Shown here one piece after another: positions 25,258-32,667 of a DNA stretch of 36,760 nt. Below the pieces are notes generated by a model. The model had not been told where the DNA came from. It ran no database searches and worked only from the letters and a program-made list of their open reading frames with translations. Positions within the stretch are counted from its first letter, which is position 1, and each line of letters starts with the position of its first letter. The DNA is from Prevotella sp. (lineage in GTDB: Bacteria > Bacteroidota > Bacteroidia > Bacteroidales > Bacteroidaceae). Position numbers and translations under genes: made by a program. The stretch is from contig JAFVEE010000028.1 of NCBI GenBank assembly GCA_017478085.1, positions 1 through 36,760 on the forward strand, read 5' to 3'.

Positions 25258-27129
25258 TTATTGCACGGTGACCTTGCGGGCTGCCTGTCCCTGCCGCACC
25301 ACATAGATGCCGGGGGCCAGCCCGTTGAGCGAGCTGCCGCACAGCTGACCGCTCAGGCCGTACACCTGGTAGGGACGGTCGAAGTCTACACGGGCCAGCA
25401 CAGGCGAAAGGCCGTTGACGCGCGGCGTGTAGACGTAGCCCAGCTTCTTGTCCATCCACGCCAGTCGCTCCTTCATGAAGCGGCGCACGTTCTGCACCTC
25501 GGCGGCATAGCTGCCCCAGGTGCGCGGGTTCTGGTGCACCCGGGTGTTCATGATGGGCCAGCGCACGAAGTTCAGCTGCTGCGACTGCTGCAGCGAGGCC
25601 TCCAGCGAGTCTATGCAGGCCACCAGGTTCTCTTCGGTCAGCCCCGCCTGCCGTGCCTCGTCCCATATCTGCAGTAGCCGCTGGCGGGCCGTGGCGTTGC
25701 TCACCACGATGTTGTTGACGAAGGTTCGCATGTTGCCCGCACAGCTGCCCACGGTGCGGTAGATGTAGTCGGTCTTCGAGTTCACGGGGTAGGTGCGGTT
25801 GTCGTTCTCGAAGGCAAGGTCGAAGTCCCACACCGGGCCGGTGAAGATGGTGTCGTTGCCGCGCTGCTTGTACATGAACACGCTCCAGTAGGTGTCGGTA
25901 TTGCCCGACAGCTCGCCCACCAGGAAGTGGCGCAGAAAGGTGTTCAGGTCCAGATAGCGGCTCCACTGCTGCTCCATCGTGTTGAAGCGGGTCCTGATGT
26001 AGTTGCGCTGCTGGCTGGTGATGCTGTCGGCACTGGGCGACTTGATGGTCACGGGGTTGTTCCGCGACGAGTAGAAGTACTCCTCTTCCTCGTAGGCGTA
26101 GGCATCTATTTCGAAGAGGTAGCCGCCCGTCAGCGCCGTGCCCGAGTTGTCGAGCGGCGTCATCTCGTCAATGTCGACGCGGCCTTTGTGCACCTGCACC
26201 TGGTCGCACAGCTGGTAGCAGCCCTTGTACTCGCCGTTCACCAGCACGTCGACCGCGCGGCCGTAGGGCGTGTAGGGCATGCCCAGGCGGCGGCTCAGCT
26301 CGAAGGCCAGCAGGTTGCGCATGAGCGTCTTGTCGCCATAGTTGTTGATGAGCGTCCACTTCTTGGCCTTGGCCGGTGCGTCGAGCACCCGCTGCTTCTT
26401 GTCGAACTTAATGCGGTAGGGCTTCTTGGGGAAGGTGCGCGAGGCGTTGCCGCGCTCGCGAATGGTGCCGGGCTCCGAGAGCAGGGGCGCGTCGCCCTCG
26501 GCCCCGATCAGGGTCAGCTGCGTCGCAATCTCGTGCTCCTTGTCGTAGGGCAGCACGCCGTTCTGCGTGTGAATGCTCACCAAGGGCAGGTTCGTGGGGC
26601 GGTAGAGCTGCGACGAGTCGCCCACACCCTCATGGCCGTAGAACTCCAGCTCGGCCACGTTGCAGCGGGCATCGGCCGGGCCCACATAGCGCACGTAGCG
26701 GAAGCCCTTCGAGCACGCCACGTCGGCATACGACAGCTGGCCTATGGTGCCCTTCGCGGCAATGATGTGCAGTGGCAGCGCATCGGCGAAGTCGGGGCTG
26801 TTGGCCCCCTCGAACACGCCCAGCTGCACCCGTGCCGGGCCGTTGCTGTCGTTGCGGGGCGACCATCCCACGCGCGTAATAATATAAGGTGAGCCCAGAT
26901 CCAGTCCGGCCCACGTGTAGCTGCGCTCCCACGAAGCGAAGAACGTGTTCAGGTTGCCGTCGAAGGCCATGGCACAGGTGTTCACCGTGGTCGACGAGCG
27001 CGACGTCGAGTAGTCTACCGACGTAGGCGTGCCGATGACCTTTCCGCTCAGCTTCTCGTCGGCCAGGGCAAGCAGCGGGGCGCCCATCAGCAGGCACAGC
27101 GCCACCGTCCTCAAGTGCATTCTTTTCAT
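25258..27129 (-). CDS. Secreted CotH-kinase-domain protein with discoidin-like domain
   Basis: 623 residues from MKRMHLRTVALCLLMGAPLLALA (27129), an export signal. The frame stays open to 27504, but that extension runs through repeat array C and is not coding. Residues about 25-160 form an F5/8-type-C-like sandwich (FDGNLNTFFASW, WAGLDLGSPYIITRVGWSPR, GFRYVRYVG, CNVAELEFYG). A CotH domain follows: TIRERGNASRTFPKKPYRIK, KWTLINNYGDKTLMRNLLAF, VLVNGEYKGCYQLCDQV, and later FTGPVWDFDLAFEN with the acidic metal-site pattern. The C-terminus has the YQVYGLSGQL...GIYVVRQGQ tail. CotH is an atypical protein kinase in Bacillus spores; in Bacteroidetes such secreted forms are of unknown target. It is first in an operon with ung. 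Confidence 0.88.
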   Translation of the reverse strand: MKRMHLRTVALCLLMGAPLLALADEKLSGKVIGTPTSVDYSTSRSSTTVNTCAMAFDGNLNTFFASWERSYTWAGLDLGSPYIITRVGWSPRNDSNGPARVQLGVFEGANSPDFADALPLHIIAAKGTIGQLSYADVACSKGFRYVRYVGPADARCNVAELEFYGHEGVGDSSQLYRPTNLPLVSIHTQNGVLPYDKEHEIATQLTLIGAEGDAPLLSEPGTIRERGNASRTFPKKPYRIKFDKKQRVLDAPAKAKKWTLINNYGDKTLMRNLLAFELSRRLGMPYTPYGRAVDVLVNGEYKGCYQLCDQVQVHKGRVDIDEMTPLDNSGTALTGGYLFEIDAYAYEEEEYFYSSRNNPVTIKSPSADSITSQQRNYIRTRFNTMEQQWSRYLDLNTFLRHFLVGELSGNTDTYWSVFMYKQRGNDTIFTGPVWDFDLAFENDNRTYPVNSKTDYIYRTVGSCAGNMRTFVNNIVVSNATARQRLLQIWDEARQAGLTEENLVACIDSLEASLQQSQQLNFVRWPIMNTRVHQNPRTWGSYAAEVQNVRRFMKERLAWMDKKLGYVYTPRVNGLSPVLARVDFDRPYQVYGLSGQLCGSSLNGLAPGIYVVRQGQAARKVTVQ

Positions 27130-27260
27130 GTCTCTTTGCAAACAGGGTTTAAGAATCGGCTGCGAAATTACTAAATTTTTCCCAATTCCGTATCTTTTTT
27201 CCCAACTTTGTTCGTCGCTCCGGGCTATATTGTCCGGCCCCCGGCACCTCGCCGGAAAAT

Positions 27261-27363
27261 AACGGAGCCTCCATTGCAGCTCAACGGAGCCTCCATTGAC
27301 ACACAACGGAGCCTCCGTTGCCACACAATCGGGCCTCCGTTGAGGCGTAACGGAGCCTCCGTT
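27261..27363. repeat. Array C: five 22-bp palindromic repeat units
   Basis: Units start at 27261, 27283, 27305, 27327 and 27349, exactly 22 bp apart. Four units are AACGGAGCCTCC(A/G)TT; the fourth is AATCGGGCCTCCGTT. Spacers are GCAGCTC, GACACAC, GCCACAC and GAGGCGT. All five have the GCC centre, so unlike array B they share one orientation. The array lies between the divergent cotH-like gene and the capsule-locus promoter, 21 nt upstream of its -33 box. Arrays A and C end identically (AACGGAGCCTCCGTTGCAAAA, split after base 15 into unit and tail). Confidence 0.92.
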
Positions 27364-27384
27364 GCAAAAAAGTGGGCTAAATGC

Positions 27385-27415
27385 TTGGCTATTAGCCGAA
27401 AAAGTTGTACCTTTG
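27385..27415 (+). promoter_or_regulatory. Promoter of the capsule locus
   Basis: TTG (27385-27387), 20 nt, TACCTTTG (27408-27415). It is the only good promoter between array C and upxY, so transcription from it would give a leader of about 450 nt. I see no long inverted repeats flanking it that would make it an invertible capsule promoter. Confidence 0.65.
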
Positions 27416-27652
27416 CAACGATTCTGCGTATGCACTTGTTCGGATGCAATGGTGGATATTCCCATAAACTGCTGATGACGGGTTGCGAGTCTGCGCCGAG
27501 CCAAAGGGCACTCAAATCCCCGAGGCGGATGGGTGGGTTAGCGCAGGATAGACATAAAGAAGCGTTTACGTGACGCTTTGTTCTGGACGCACTGTAAATC
27601 TTGCAAAATTAACAGCTATTTCTGTTCAGGACATGGCAACAGTAGATGCCTC

Positions 27653-27678
27653 GGGATGTGTTTATACGCATCCCTTTT
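27653..27678 (+). terminator. Intrinsic terminator (attenuator) in the upxY leader
   Basis: GGGATGTGT (27653-27661) pairs with ACGCATCCC (27666-27674; one G-U pair) around the loop TTAT and runs into TTTT. It lies about 240 nt after the promoter and about 195 nt before the upxY start, so the operon needs readthrough. Confidence 0.7.
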
Positions 27679-27790
27679 GACGAAGTAGGGCGTAATGCGC
27701 CCTGCCAGTTACAAGGGAATACTATATTCATATCGGCGTGGGCTCTGAAGTTGTCTGTTCAACAGAAATAGGCAATGCAAGAGCCTCAGT

Positions 27791-27825
27791 GCGTGGAACG
27801 GACGGCGACGAACCACGCTTTCTTT
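27791..27825 (+). terminator. Second terminator-like hairpin in the upxY leader
   Basis: GCGTGG (27791-27796) pairs with CCACGC (27813-27818) with a 16-nt loop, followed by TTTCTTT. Its right arm overlaps the alternative start-proximal stem (27816-27863), so the two structures exclude each other. Confidence 0.5.
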
Positions 27826-27871
27826 ATGTGCCCTTGCCAGATTTCTGGCCCCATAAAGAAGCGATACCGAT

Positions 27872-28657
27872 ATGGATGCAACATCCACGAACTACGCGGT
27901 AAGAGCTTTGGATTCTGGGCTTATCCCCAGTACTATCCTCGGAGGGTGCAGTGATGCACAAAATGGGGTGTCGGTGAAATATGTGCCAGAGGTAAGGGTG
28001 GATGACAGGCGTAAGTGGTATGTCTTTCGTGCCAGCTACGGTCGGGCAGAGAAGGCATCAGGCCTAATAGAAGCTTTAGGGCTCAGGACGTATGTTGCCC
28101 GTCATACTGTCCATAAGAGAATAGATGGTCACATTAGGCAAATGAAAGAGCCACTCATACCAGGCATCCTATTCGCTTTCATCACTGAAGAACAGTCCCG
28201 GCTACTCACTAAAGGCGTTGATGCTGACGGTCGTGGGACGATGTTCAATGCCCTCTCGAATGATGATAAAGCGACCGTCGCGCAACTTCCGAAAATCATC
28301 TCCTACTACTATAACCATTTTGAGACAAGGAAAGATGGCACGAACCCTCCGCTTACCATTCCTCATGATGTAATGAACAAATTCATCAAAGCCACCGAAC
28401 CTGAAGGAGATGTCCAACCCGTTGATGAGCATCTGTTCAAGATTGGCGAGGAGGTGGAAGTCGCCGAGGGAGAGTTCAAGGGATTATGCGGCAAGGTACT
28501 GCGTAAGCCTGACAAGAAGAATAGGATTTATGTCCAGCTGCACGAAAAGAAAGTACCGATGATAAACAAGAAGCGCCGCCTGCTCATCAAGCTTCCCTGC
28601 CTCGGATCTTTCAGTTCTGCCCTAATTCCTGTGGCCTATTTCCGCAAGATTGAATAG
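27872..28657 (+). CDS. UpxY-family (NusG-like) transcription antiterminator
   Basis: 261 residues. Residues about 47-160 form a NusG N-terminal domain (KWYVFRASYGRAEKASGLIE, LRTYVARHTV, IPGILFAFIT), and a KOW domain follows near residue 190 (FKIGEEVEVAEGEFKGLCGK). UpxY proteins are the first genes of Bacteroidales capsule loci and keep RNA polymerase from terminating in the locus leader. Here the gene follows a 456-nt leader with terminator hairpins. The 46-residue N-terminal extension before the NGN domain is unusually long and low in recognisable structure; no internal ATG lies near the domain start, so I keep ATG 27872. The start codon is 8 nt after the end of a 12-bp bulged stem (27816-27863) that could affect ribosome access. 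Confidence 0.88.
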   Translation: MDATSTNYAVRALDSGLIPSTILGGCSDAQNGVSVKYVPEVRVDDRRKWYVFRASYGRAEKASGLIEALGLRTYVARHTVHKRIDGHIRQMKEPLIPGILFAFITEEQSRLLTKGVDADGRGTMFNALSNDDKATVAQLPKIISYYYNHFETRKDGTNPPLTIPHDVMNKFIKATEPEGDVQPVDEHLFKIGEEVEVAEGEFKGLCGKVLRKPDKKNRIYVQLHEKKVPMINKKRRLLIKLPCLGSFSSALIPVAYFRKIE

Positions 28658-28673
28658 CAAATCTCATAAGAAC

Positions 28674-29483
28674 ATGAATGAAAAAACAGCATCCTCCATC
28701 GAAGTACTGTCGTGCCACGGTGGTATGGCCATGAGTCGCCTCGATTTGGAGGAGGCTTACCGCATCTTCCAGCAGCTTCTCAGTCGGTACTCCGATGCGA
28801 AGCTTGATGCCGAGCGCATCAAGACCCTTGAAGCCCTCTACCATACCACGGGCTTCGAGGCGCGTGGTCAGATGAGCTGGCAGCAGCAGTGTCATCGGCT
28901 GTTCGACGAACTGTTTGCAGACAAGGATTCCGCTGCCTACGCGCTTATGACCGACCGCCTGCTGTTCTACCGCTTCTGCCCAGGTGCCTACTGCATACCC
29001 TCACCGCACAAGCAGCTGCGCACCCTCTGGATGCACCGTCTGTGTCAGTGGGCCGACCAGCTGGCCGACAGCGACGATAGCACGTGGGCTGGCGAGTCGT
29101 TGTGTACGCATTTCCTTCGCCTGCGGTATATTGCGGATACAGGCTACGACGAGGTGGCGGGGCGCAAGGGTCGTGCCAGGGAGTATGAGCAGCGTGTGCG
29201 CAGCTGTTTCTTCGAATGCCTGCTTTCGCTCATGCGCTCTGTTACCACCGACGTGCCTACCTACGTTGCAGCCTACCATTCCCTGCGACGGCTGATGCAC
29301 GACTACGAGAAAGAGGAGCTCCGCTACAAGCAGTTCTTCAACCGTGTCTGTGAGGTGCAGAAGAAGTTTGCGCGCAACTCGCACCGCTGGCTCCAGCTGG
29401 AAGAACTAAAGGTAGACTACGAGAACCTGTGGCCCATCTATATCAAATACGTGAATAGCGGAAGGGTCTATCAGACCCTGTGA
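28674..29483 (+). CDS. Unrecognised helical protein in the upxZ position
   Basis: 269 residues from ATG 28674 (MNEKTASSIEVLSCHGGMAM), 16 nt after the upxY stop; an in-frame TTG at 28650 would overlap upxY and is less likely. It has no signal peptide or membrane segment. The whole protein is predicted to be helical, rich in Arg, Leu, Tyr and Cys (LDLEEAYRIFQQLLSRYSDA, LLFYRFCPGAYCIPSPHKQL, YAAYHS-like VAAYHSLRRLMHDYEKEELR). In Bacteroides the second gene is upxZ, which inhibits other loci's UpxY proteins, but UpxZ is shorter and I see no sequence match. Position suggests a regulatory role; I do not recognise the family. It is followed after 6 nt by the export gene. Confidence 0.8.
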   Translation: MNEKTASSIEVLSCHGGMAMSRLDLEEAYRIFQQLLSRYSDAKLDAERIKTLEALYHTTGFEARGQMSWQQQCHRLFDELFADKDSAAYALMTDRLLFYRFCPGAYCIPSPHKQLRTLWMHRLCQWADQLADSDDSTWAGESLCTHFLRLRYIADTGYDEVAGRKGRAREYEQRVRSCFFECLLSLMRSVTTDVPTYVAAYHSLRRLMHDYEKEELRYKQFFNRVCEVQKKFARNSHRWLQLEELKVDYENLWPIYIKYVNSGRVYQTL

Positions 29484-29489
29484 AAAATA

Positions 29490-30293
29490 ATGATGTATAT
29501 GAGGAGAATAGTACAAATAATGCTATTTGCACTGTTTACAAGTTGTGCCAATTACAAGGACATACCCTATTTCCAGAATGCAGATACGTATGACGGAATG
29601 GGAAAGGCGTTTCTTTATGACATGACCATCAAGCCGAAAGACCAGCTTACGGTCTTTGTGTTCTCTGGAACGGACAAAGAGGCGGTGGCACAGTTCAATA
29701 TGCGAGATATTACGGTGTTAGAGGTAAATTCAAGGAGATTAAACACCAGGGGTGGCCATCCGGTCCATCGCTATCTTGTTGACAACGAGGGTAATATAGA
29801 CTTCCCGATATTGGGAAAGATTCATCTTGCCGGCTTTACTATTACTCAGGCAAATAATCACATCAAGGAACTGATAACCCCATACCTTAGCAAAACAGCA
29901 GACTGTGTTGTGAACGTAAACATCGAGAACTACGAGGTGACGGTAATGGGGGAGGTTGCCAAGCCGAACACTTTTACAGTGACTCGTAATAAGATTACTG
30001 TGCTTGAGGCCCTTGCCATGGCGGGCGACATGACCATCTACGGCAAGCGTGACAACGTGAAGCTATTGCGAGAAATGGAGAACGGCGAGTACGAAATACA
30101 CGAGTTGGATCTTCGTGATGCCAACATCCTCAACTCCCCTTACTATTATCTACAGCAGCGCGACGTACTTTACGTCGAGCCCAACGAGACGATGGCCCAG
30201 AATGCCAGCATCGGCCGTACCCGTACCCTTTGGGTTCGCGGCATCCAGATATCCCTTCACCTCGGATCTCTGCTCTATCGTGTTCTAAAATAA
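29490..30293 (+). CDS. Wza-like polysaccharide export lipoprotein
   Basis: 267 residues, typical for Bacteroidetes members of the polysaccharide biosynthesis/export family. The signal and lipobox (MLFALFTSC, then ANYKDIPYFQ) place it in the outer membrane facing the periplasm. The Poly_export domain (YDMTIKPKDQLTVFVFSGTD, HRYLVDNEGNIDFPILGKIH) is followed by an SLBB domain (NYEVTVMGEVAKPNTFTVTR) and a C-terminal segment (GIQISLHLGSLLYRVL) like those of Bacteroides homologues. ATGs at 29490, 29493 and 29499 are all possible starts. The chain-length partner Wzc does not follow; a hairpin and an aminotransferase gene come next. Confidence 0.9.
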   Translation: MMYMRRIVQIMLFALFTSCANYKDIPYFQNADTYDGMGKAFLYDMTIKPKDQLTVFVFSGTDKEAVAQFNMRDITVLEVNSRRLNTRGGHPVHRYLVDNEGNIDFPILGKIHLAGFTITQANNHIKELITPYLSKTADCVVNVNIENYEVTVMGEVAKPNTFTVTRNKITVLEALAMAGDMTIYGKRDNVKLLREMENGEYEIHELDLRDANILNSPYYYLQQRDVLYVEPNETMAQNASIGRTRTLWVRGIQISLHLGSLLYRVLK

Positions 30294-30298
30294 ATAAG

Positions 30299-30366
30299 AG
30301 GGGCGGGGAAACCGCTGGTCTCTCATAAGAAAAAAAGGTTCAATAACAGCGGGCCTGCCCCTTTTC
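30299..30366 (+). terminator. Large hairpin between export and aminotransferase genes
   Basis: AGGGGC (30299-30304) pairs with GCCCCT (30357-30362) and an inner CCGCTG (30312-30317) with CAGCGG (30347-30352); TTTTC follows at once. It has terminator features and lies inside the capsule operon, so it is either a partial terminator or a site passed by UpxY-modified polymerase. Confidence 0.55.
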
Positions 30367-30387
30367 ATTGCTCATTCAATTTATTTT

Positions 30388-31500
30388 ATGGAAAAAGATA
30401 TAATTACAGTAACCTCACCGTTGCTGCCCAATCTTGATGAGTTCAATGAACTGCTGAAGGACATCTGGCAGCGGAAGTGGATTACCAACAACGGGCATTA
30501 TCATAAGGAGCTGGAGAAGGCACTGGCAGAATACCTGAAAGTGCCATACGTCAGCCTCTTCACCAATGGCACGCTACCATTGATAACCGCCCTACAGGCA
30601 TTGCGCATCACGGGCGAGGTCATCACCACACCCTACAGTTTCGTGGCCACCACCCATGCCCTGTGGTGGAACGGCATCAAGCCCGTGTTCGTGGACATCG
30701 ACTGGAAGACGGGCTGCATCGACCCCAACAAGATCGAGGCAGCCATCACGCCAAAGACTACTGCCATCATGCCCGTGCATGTCTACGGTAAGCCGTGCGA
30801 TATGAAGGCCATCCAGGAAATCGCCGACAAATACGGATTGAAGGTTATCTACGATGCCGCCCATGCCTTTGGCGTGGAGGTGAACGGCTCCTCTGTGCTG
30901 AATGCTGGAGATATGTCGACGCTCTCGTTCCATGCCACCAAGGTCTACAACACTATTGAGGGCGGTGCCATGGTGATGCACGACGAGAAGACCAAAAAGC
31001 GCATCGACTACCTGAAGAACTTCGGCTTTGCCGGCGAGACCGAGGTAGTCGCCCCCGGCATCAATAGTAAGATGGACGAAATGCGTAGTGCCTACGGTCT
31101 GCTCAACTTGAAACAGGTGGATGCAGCTATCGAGGCCCGCCATCAGGTAGCCATTAAGTACCGCGAGGCATTGAAGGATGTGGACGGCATCGAGTACTGG
31201 GAGGACCTGCCCGGTGTAAAGCACAACTACAGCTACTTCCCCATCTTCGTCCACCAGAAGACCTACGGTATGACCCGTGATGAGCTCTACTTCAAGATGA
31301 AGGAGCAAGGCATTCTTGGCCGCCGCTATTTCTACCCACTTATCAGCGACTTCTCCACCTATCGCAATCTGCCCAGTGCCACGAAAGAGAACCTTCCCGT
31401 CGCCACGGAGATGGCCCGCGAGGTTATCTGTCTGCCCATACACCACGCCTTGACCGACGAAGATATAGAGAGAATACTCAATTGTATTATCAAGAAGTAA
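30388..31500 (+). CDS. DegT/DnrJ/EryC1/StrS sugar aminotransferase (VioA-like)
   Basis: 370 residues, cytoplasmic, PLP-dependent. Family blocks are FTNGTLPLITALQALRITGE, TPYSFVATTHALWWNGIKPV, VFVDIDWKTGCIDPNKIE, IPVHVYG-like IMPVHVYGKPCDM, VIYDAAHAFGV with the PLP-ring Asp, and FHATKVYNTIEGG with the Schiff-base Lys. The sequence most resembles enzymes making 4-amino-4,6-dideoxy-hexoses (dTDP-viosamine type, from a 4-keto-6-deoxy sugar), but the exact nucleotide sugar is inference. The PglD-like acyltransferase 3.3 kb downstream would be its natural partner. It is separated from the export gene by a 94-nt gap with a hairpin, and from the next aminotransferase gene by 3 nt. Confidence 0.9.
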   Translation: MEKDIITVTSPLLPNLDEFNELLKDIWQRKWITNNGHYHKELEKALAEYLKVPYVSLFTNGTLPLITALQALRITGEVITTPYSFVATTHALWWNGIKPVFVDIDWKTGCIDPNKIEAAITPKTTAIMPVHVYGKPCDMKAIQEIADKYGLKVIYDAAHAFGVEVNGSSVLNAGDMSTLSFHATKVYNTIEGGAMVMHDEKTKKRIDYLKNFGFAGETEVVAPGINSKMDEMRSAYGLLNLKQVDAAIEARHQVAIKYREALKDVDGIEYWEDLPGVKHNYSYFPIFVHQKTYGMTRDELYFKMKEQGILGRRYFYPLISDFSTYRNLPSATKENLPVATEMAREVICLPIHHALTDEDIERILNCIIKK

Positions 31501-31503
31501 TGT

Positions 31504-32664
31504 ATGATTAAGACATCAATAGTTGCCGACAGCATCAAGCTGTCACTGGTGCGCAGCCTTTTCAATGAGGCCAAGAAATATGACGACGTGATTGACTTCA
31601 CGCTGGGCGACCCCGATGTGCAGACACACCAGGCTATTAAAGATGCTGCATGCGCTGCCATCCAGGAGGGCAAGACCCGCTATTCGCAGAATGCAGGTCT
31701 GCTGGAACTTCGTCAGACCATCAGCAAGTATTATGAATGCAAGGAAGGCTTTAAGTATGACCCCGTGACAGAGGTGATGGTGACGGTGGGAGCCATGGAA
31801 GGTCTCTACCTGACACTTATCTCTATGCTCAATCCCGGTGACGAGGTCATCATGCCCGCACCATACTATGTCAACTATGCCCAGATGGTGCGCATGTGCC
31901 ATGCCGTGCCTGTCATTGTCGATAACCCAGAGCGGACGGACCTCAGTTTTGATGTGGCATATATCGAGAAGGCCATCACGCCCAGGACTCGTGCCATCAT
32001 GATAAACACCCCATCGAACCCATCGGGACGAATCATTCCGCAGGATAAAATTGCGGGCATAGCTGAACTGGCTAAGAAACATGATTTGGTGGTCATCAGC
32101 GATGAGGTCTACAAATGCTTGATCTATGACGGTGTGCCTTTCAAGAGCATCGTTGCCATTGAGGGTATGCGCGAGCGCACCATCCTCATCAACTCCCTTT
32201 CCAAAGAGTTCTGCATGACGGGCTATCGCATTGGCTATGTGCTGGCCCCAGAGGAAATCATAGCCGCCATGACCAAGCTGCAGGAGAACGTCTGTGCCTG
32301 TGCACCGCTGCCCTCTCAGTATGCTGCCATCAAGGCGCTCAGTGGAGAAGAGGACTACTCGAAGAACATGGTGGACATCTTTACCGAGCGCCGTAATGTG
32401 CTTTTCGAGGGGCTGAGCCAGATTGACAAGTTCAGCGTTAAGGCACCAGAGGCTACTTTCTACATGATGGTGGACATCTCGAAGACTGGAATGGACTCCA
32501 TTGATTTCTGCTATGCCCTGCTTCGTGGTGCTCATGTGGCAGCAGTGCCCGGCGTGACCTACGGCCAGTGCTGCAATCACTATATCCGCATCGCCTTTAC
32601 ACTCGATATTGAGAAAATCAAGGAAGGCGTGCACCGGATTACAGAATTTGTAAATACACTGTAA
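31504..32664 (+). CDS. Class I/II (aspartate-type) aminotransferase
   Basis: 386 residues. PLP fold-type I landmarks are FTLGDPDVQTHQAIKDAA near the N-terminus, GAMEGLYLTLISMLNPGDEV, YVNYAQM, MINTPSNPSGRIIP with the conserved NPSG, ISDEVYKCLIYDG with the PLP-ring Asp, and NSLSKEFCMTGYRIGYVLAP with the Schiff-base Lys. It is cytoplasmic. Within this operon it probably makes an amino acid or keto acid used to decorate the polysaccharide, perhaps together with the ATP-grasp ligase that follows after 3 nt. The substrate cannot be read from sequence. Confidence 0.88.
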   Translation: MIKTSIVADSIKLSLVRSLFNEAKKYDDVIDFTLGDPDVQTHQAIKDAACAAIQEGKTRYSQNAGLLELRQTISKYYECKEGFKYDPVTEVMVTVGAMEGLYLTLISMLNPGDEVIMPAPYYVNYAQMVRMCHAVPVIVDNPERTDLSFDVAYIEKAITPRTRAIMINTPSNPSGRIIPQDKIAGIAELAKKHDLVVISDEVYKCLIYDGVPFKSIVAIEGMRERTILINSLSKEFCMTGYRIGYVLAPEEIIAAMTKLQENVCACAPLPSQYAAIKALSGEEDYSKNMVDIFTERRNVLFEGLSQIDKFSVKAPEATFYMMVDISKTGMDSIDFCYALLRGAHVAAVPGVTYGQCCNHYIRIAFTLDIEKIKEGVHRITEFVNTL

Positions 32665-32667
32665 ACA

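Larger units (their letters stand above)
27416..27871 (+). promoter_or_regulatory. Structured 5' leader of the capsule operon
   Basis: A 456-nt stretch without a convincing gene, between the promoter and upxY. It holds several local stems: CTGCGC 27491-27496 / 27541-27546; AAGCGT 27560-27565 / 27573-27578; a terminator hairpin at 27653; AGGGCG 27687-27692 / 27698-27703; a terminator-like hairpin at 27791; and a start-proximal stem at 27816-27863. Long-range complementarity also exists (CTATTTCTGTT 27616-27626 with 27761-27771). In Bacteroides fragilis, UpxY proteins allow transcription through the leaders of their own capsule loci; this leader is the expected target. A 47-codon ORF (27430-27573) lies in it. 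Confidence 0.6.

Noticed and set aside
27361-27419. Invertible capsule promoter flanked by inverted repeats
   Set aside because: Only an 8-bp match (GTTGCAAA / TTTGCAAC) flanks the promoter; it arises from the repeat-array tail and the -7 box. No invertase gene is in the window.
27208-27429. Upstream part of a 121-codon plus-strand ORF
   Set aside because: It is made of translated repeat units and precedes the promoter; only the part after 27430 is worth considering as a leader ORF.
27130-27504. N-terminal extension of the cotH-like reading frame by about 125 residues
   Set aside because: It reads through repeat array C and the intergenic region, whereas a clear signal peptide starts at 27129.
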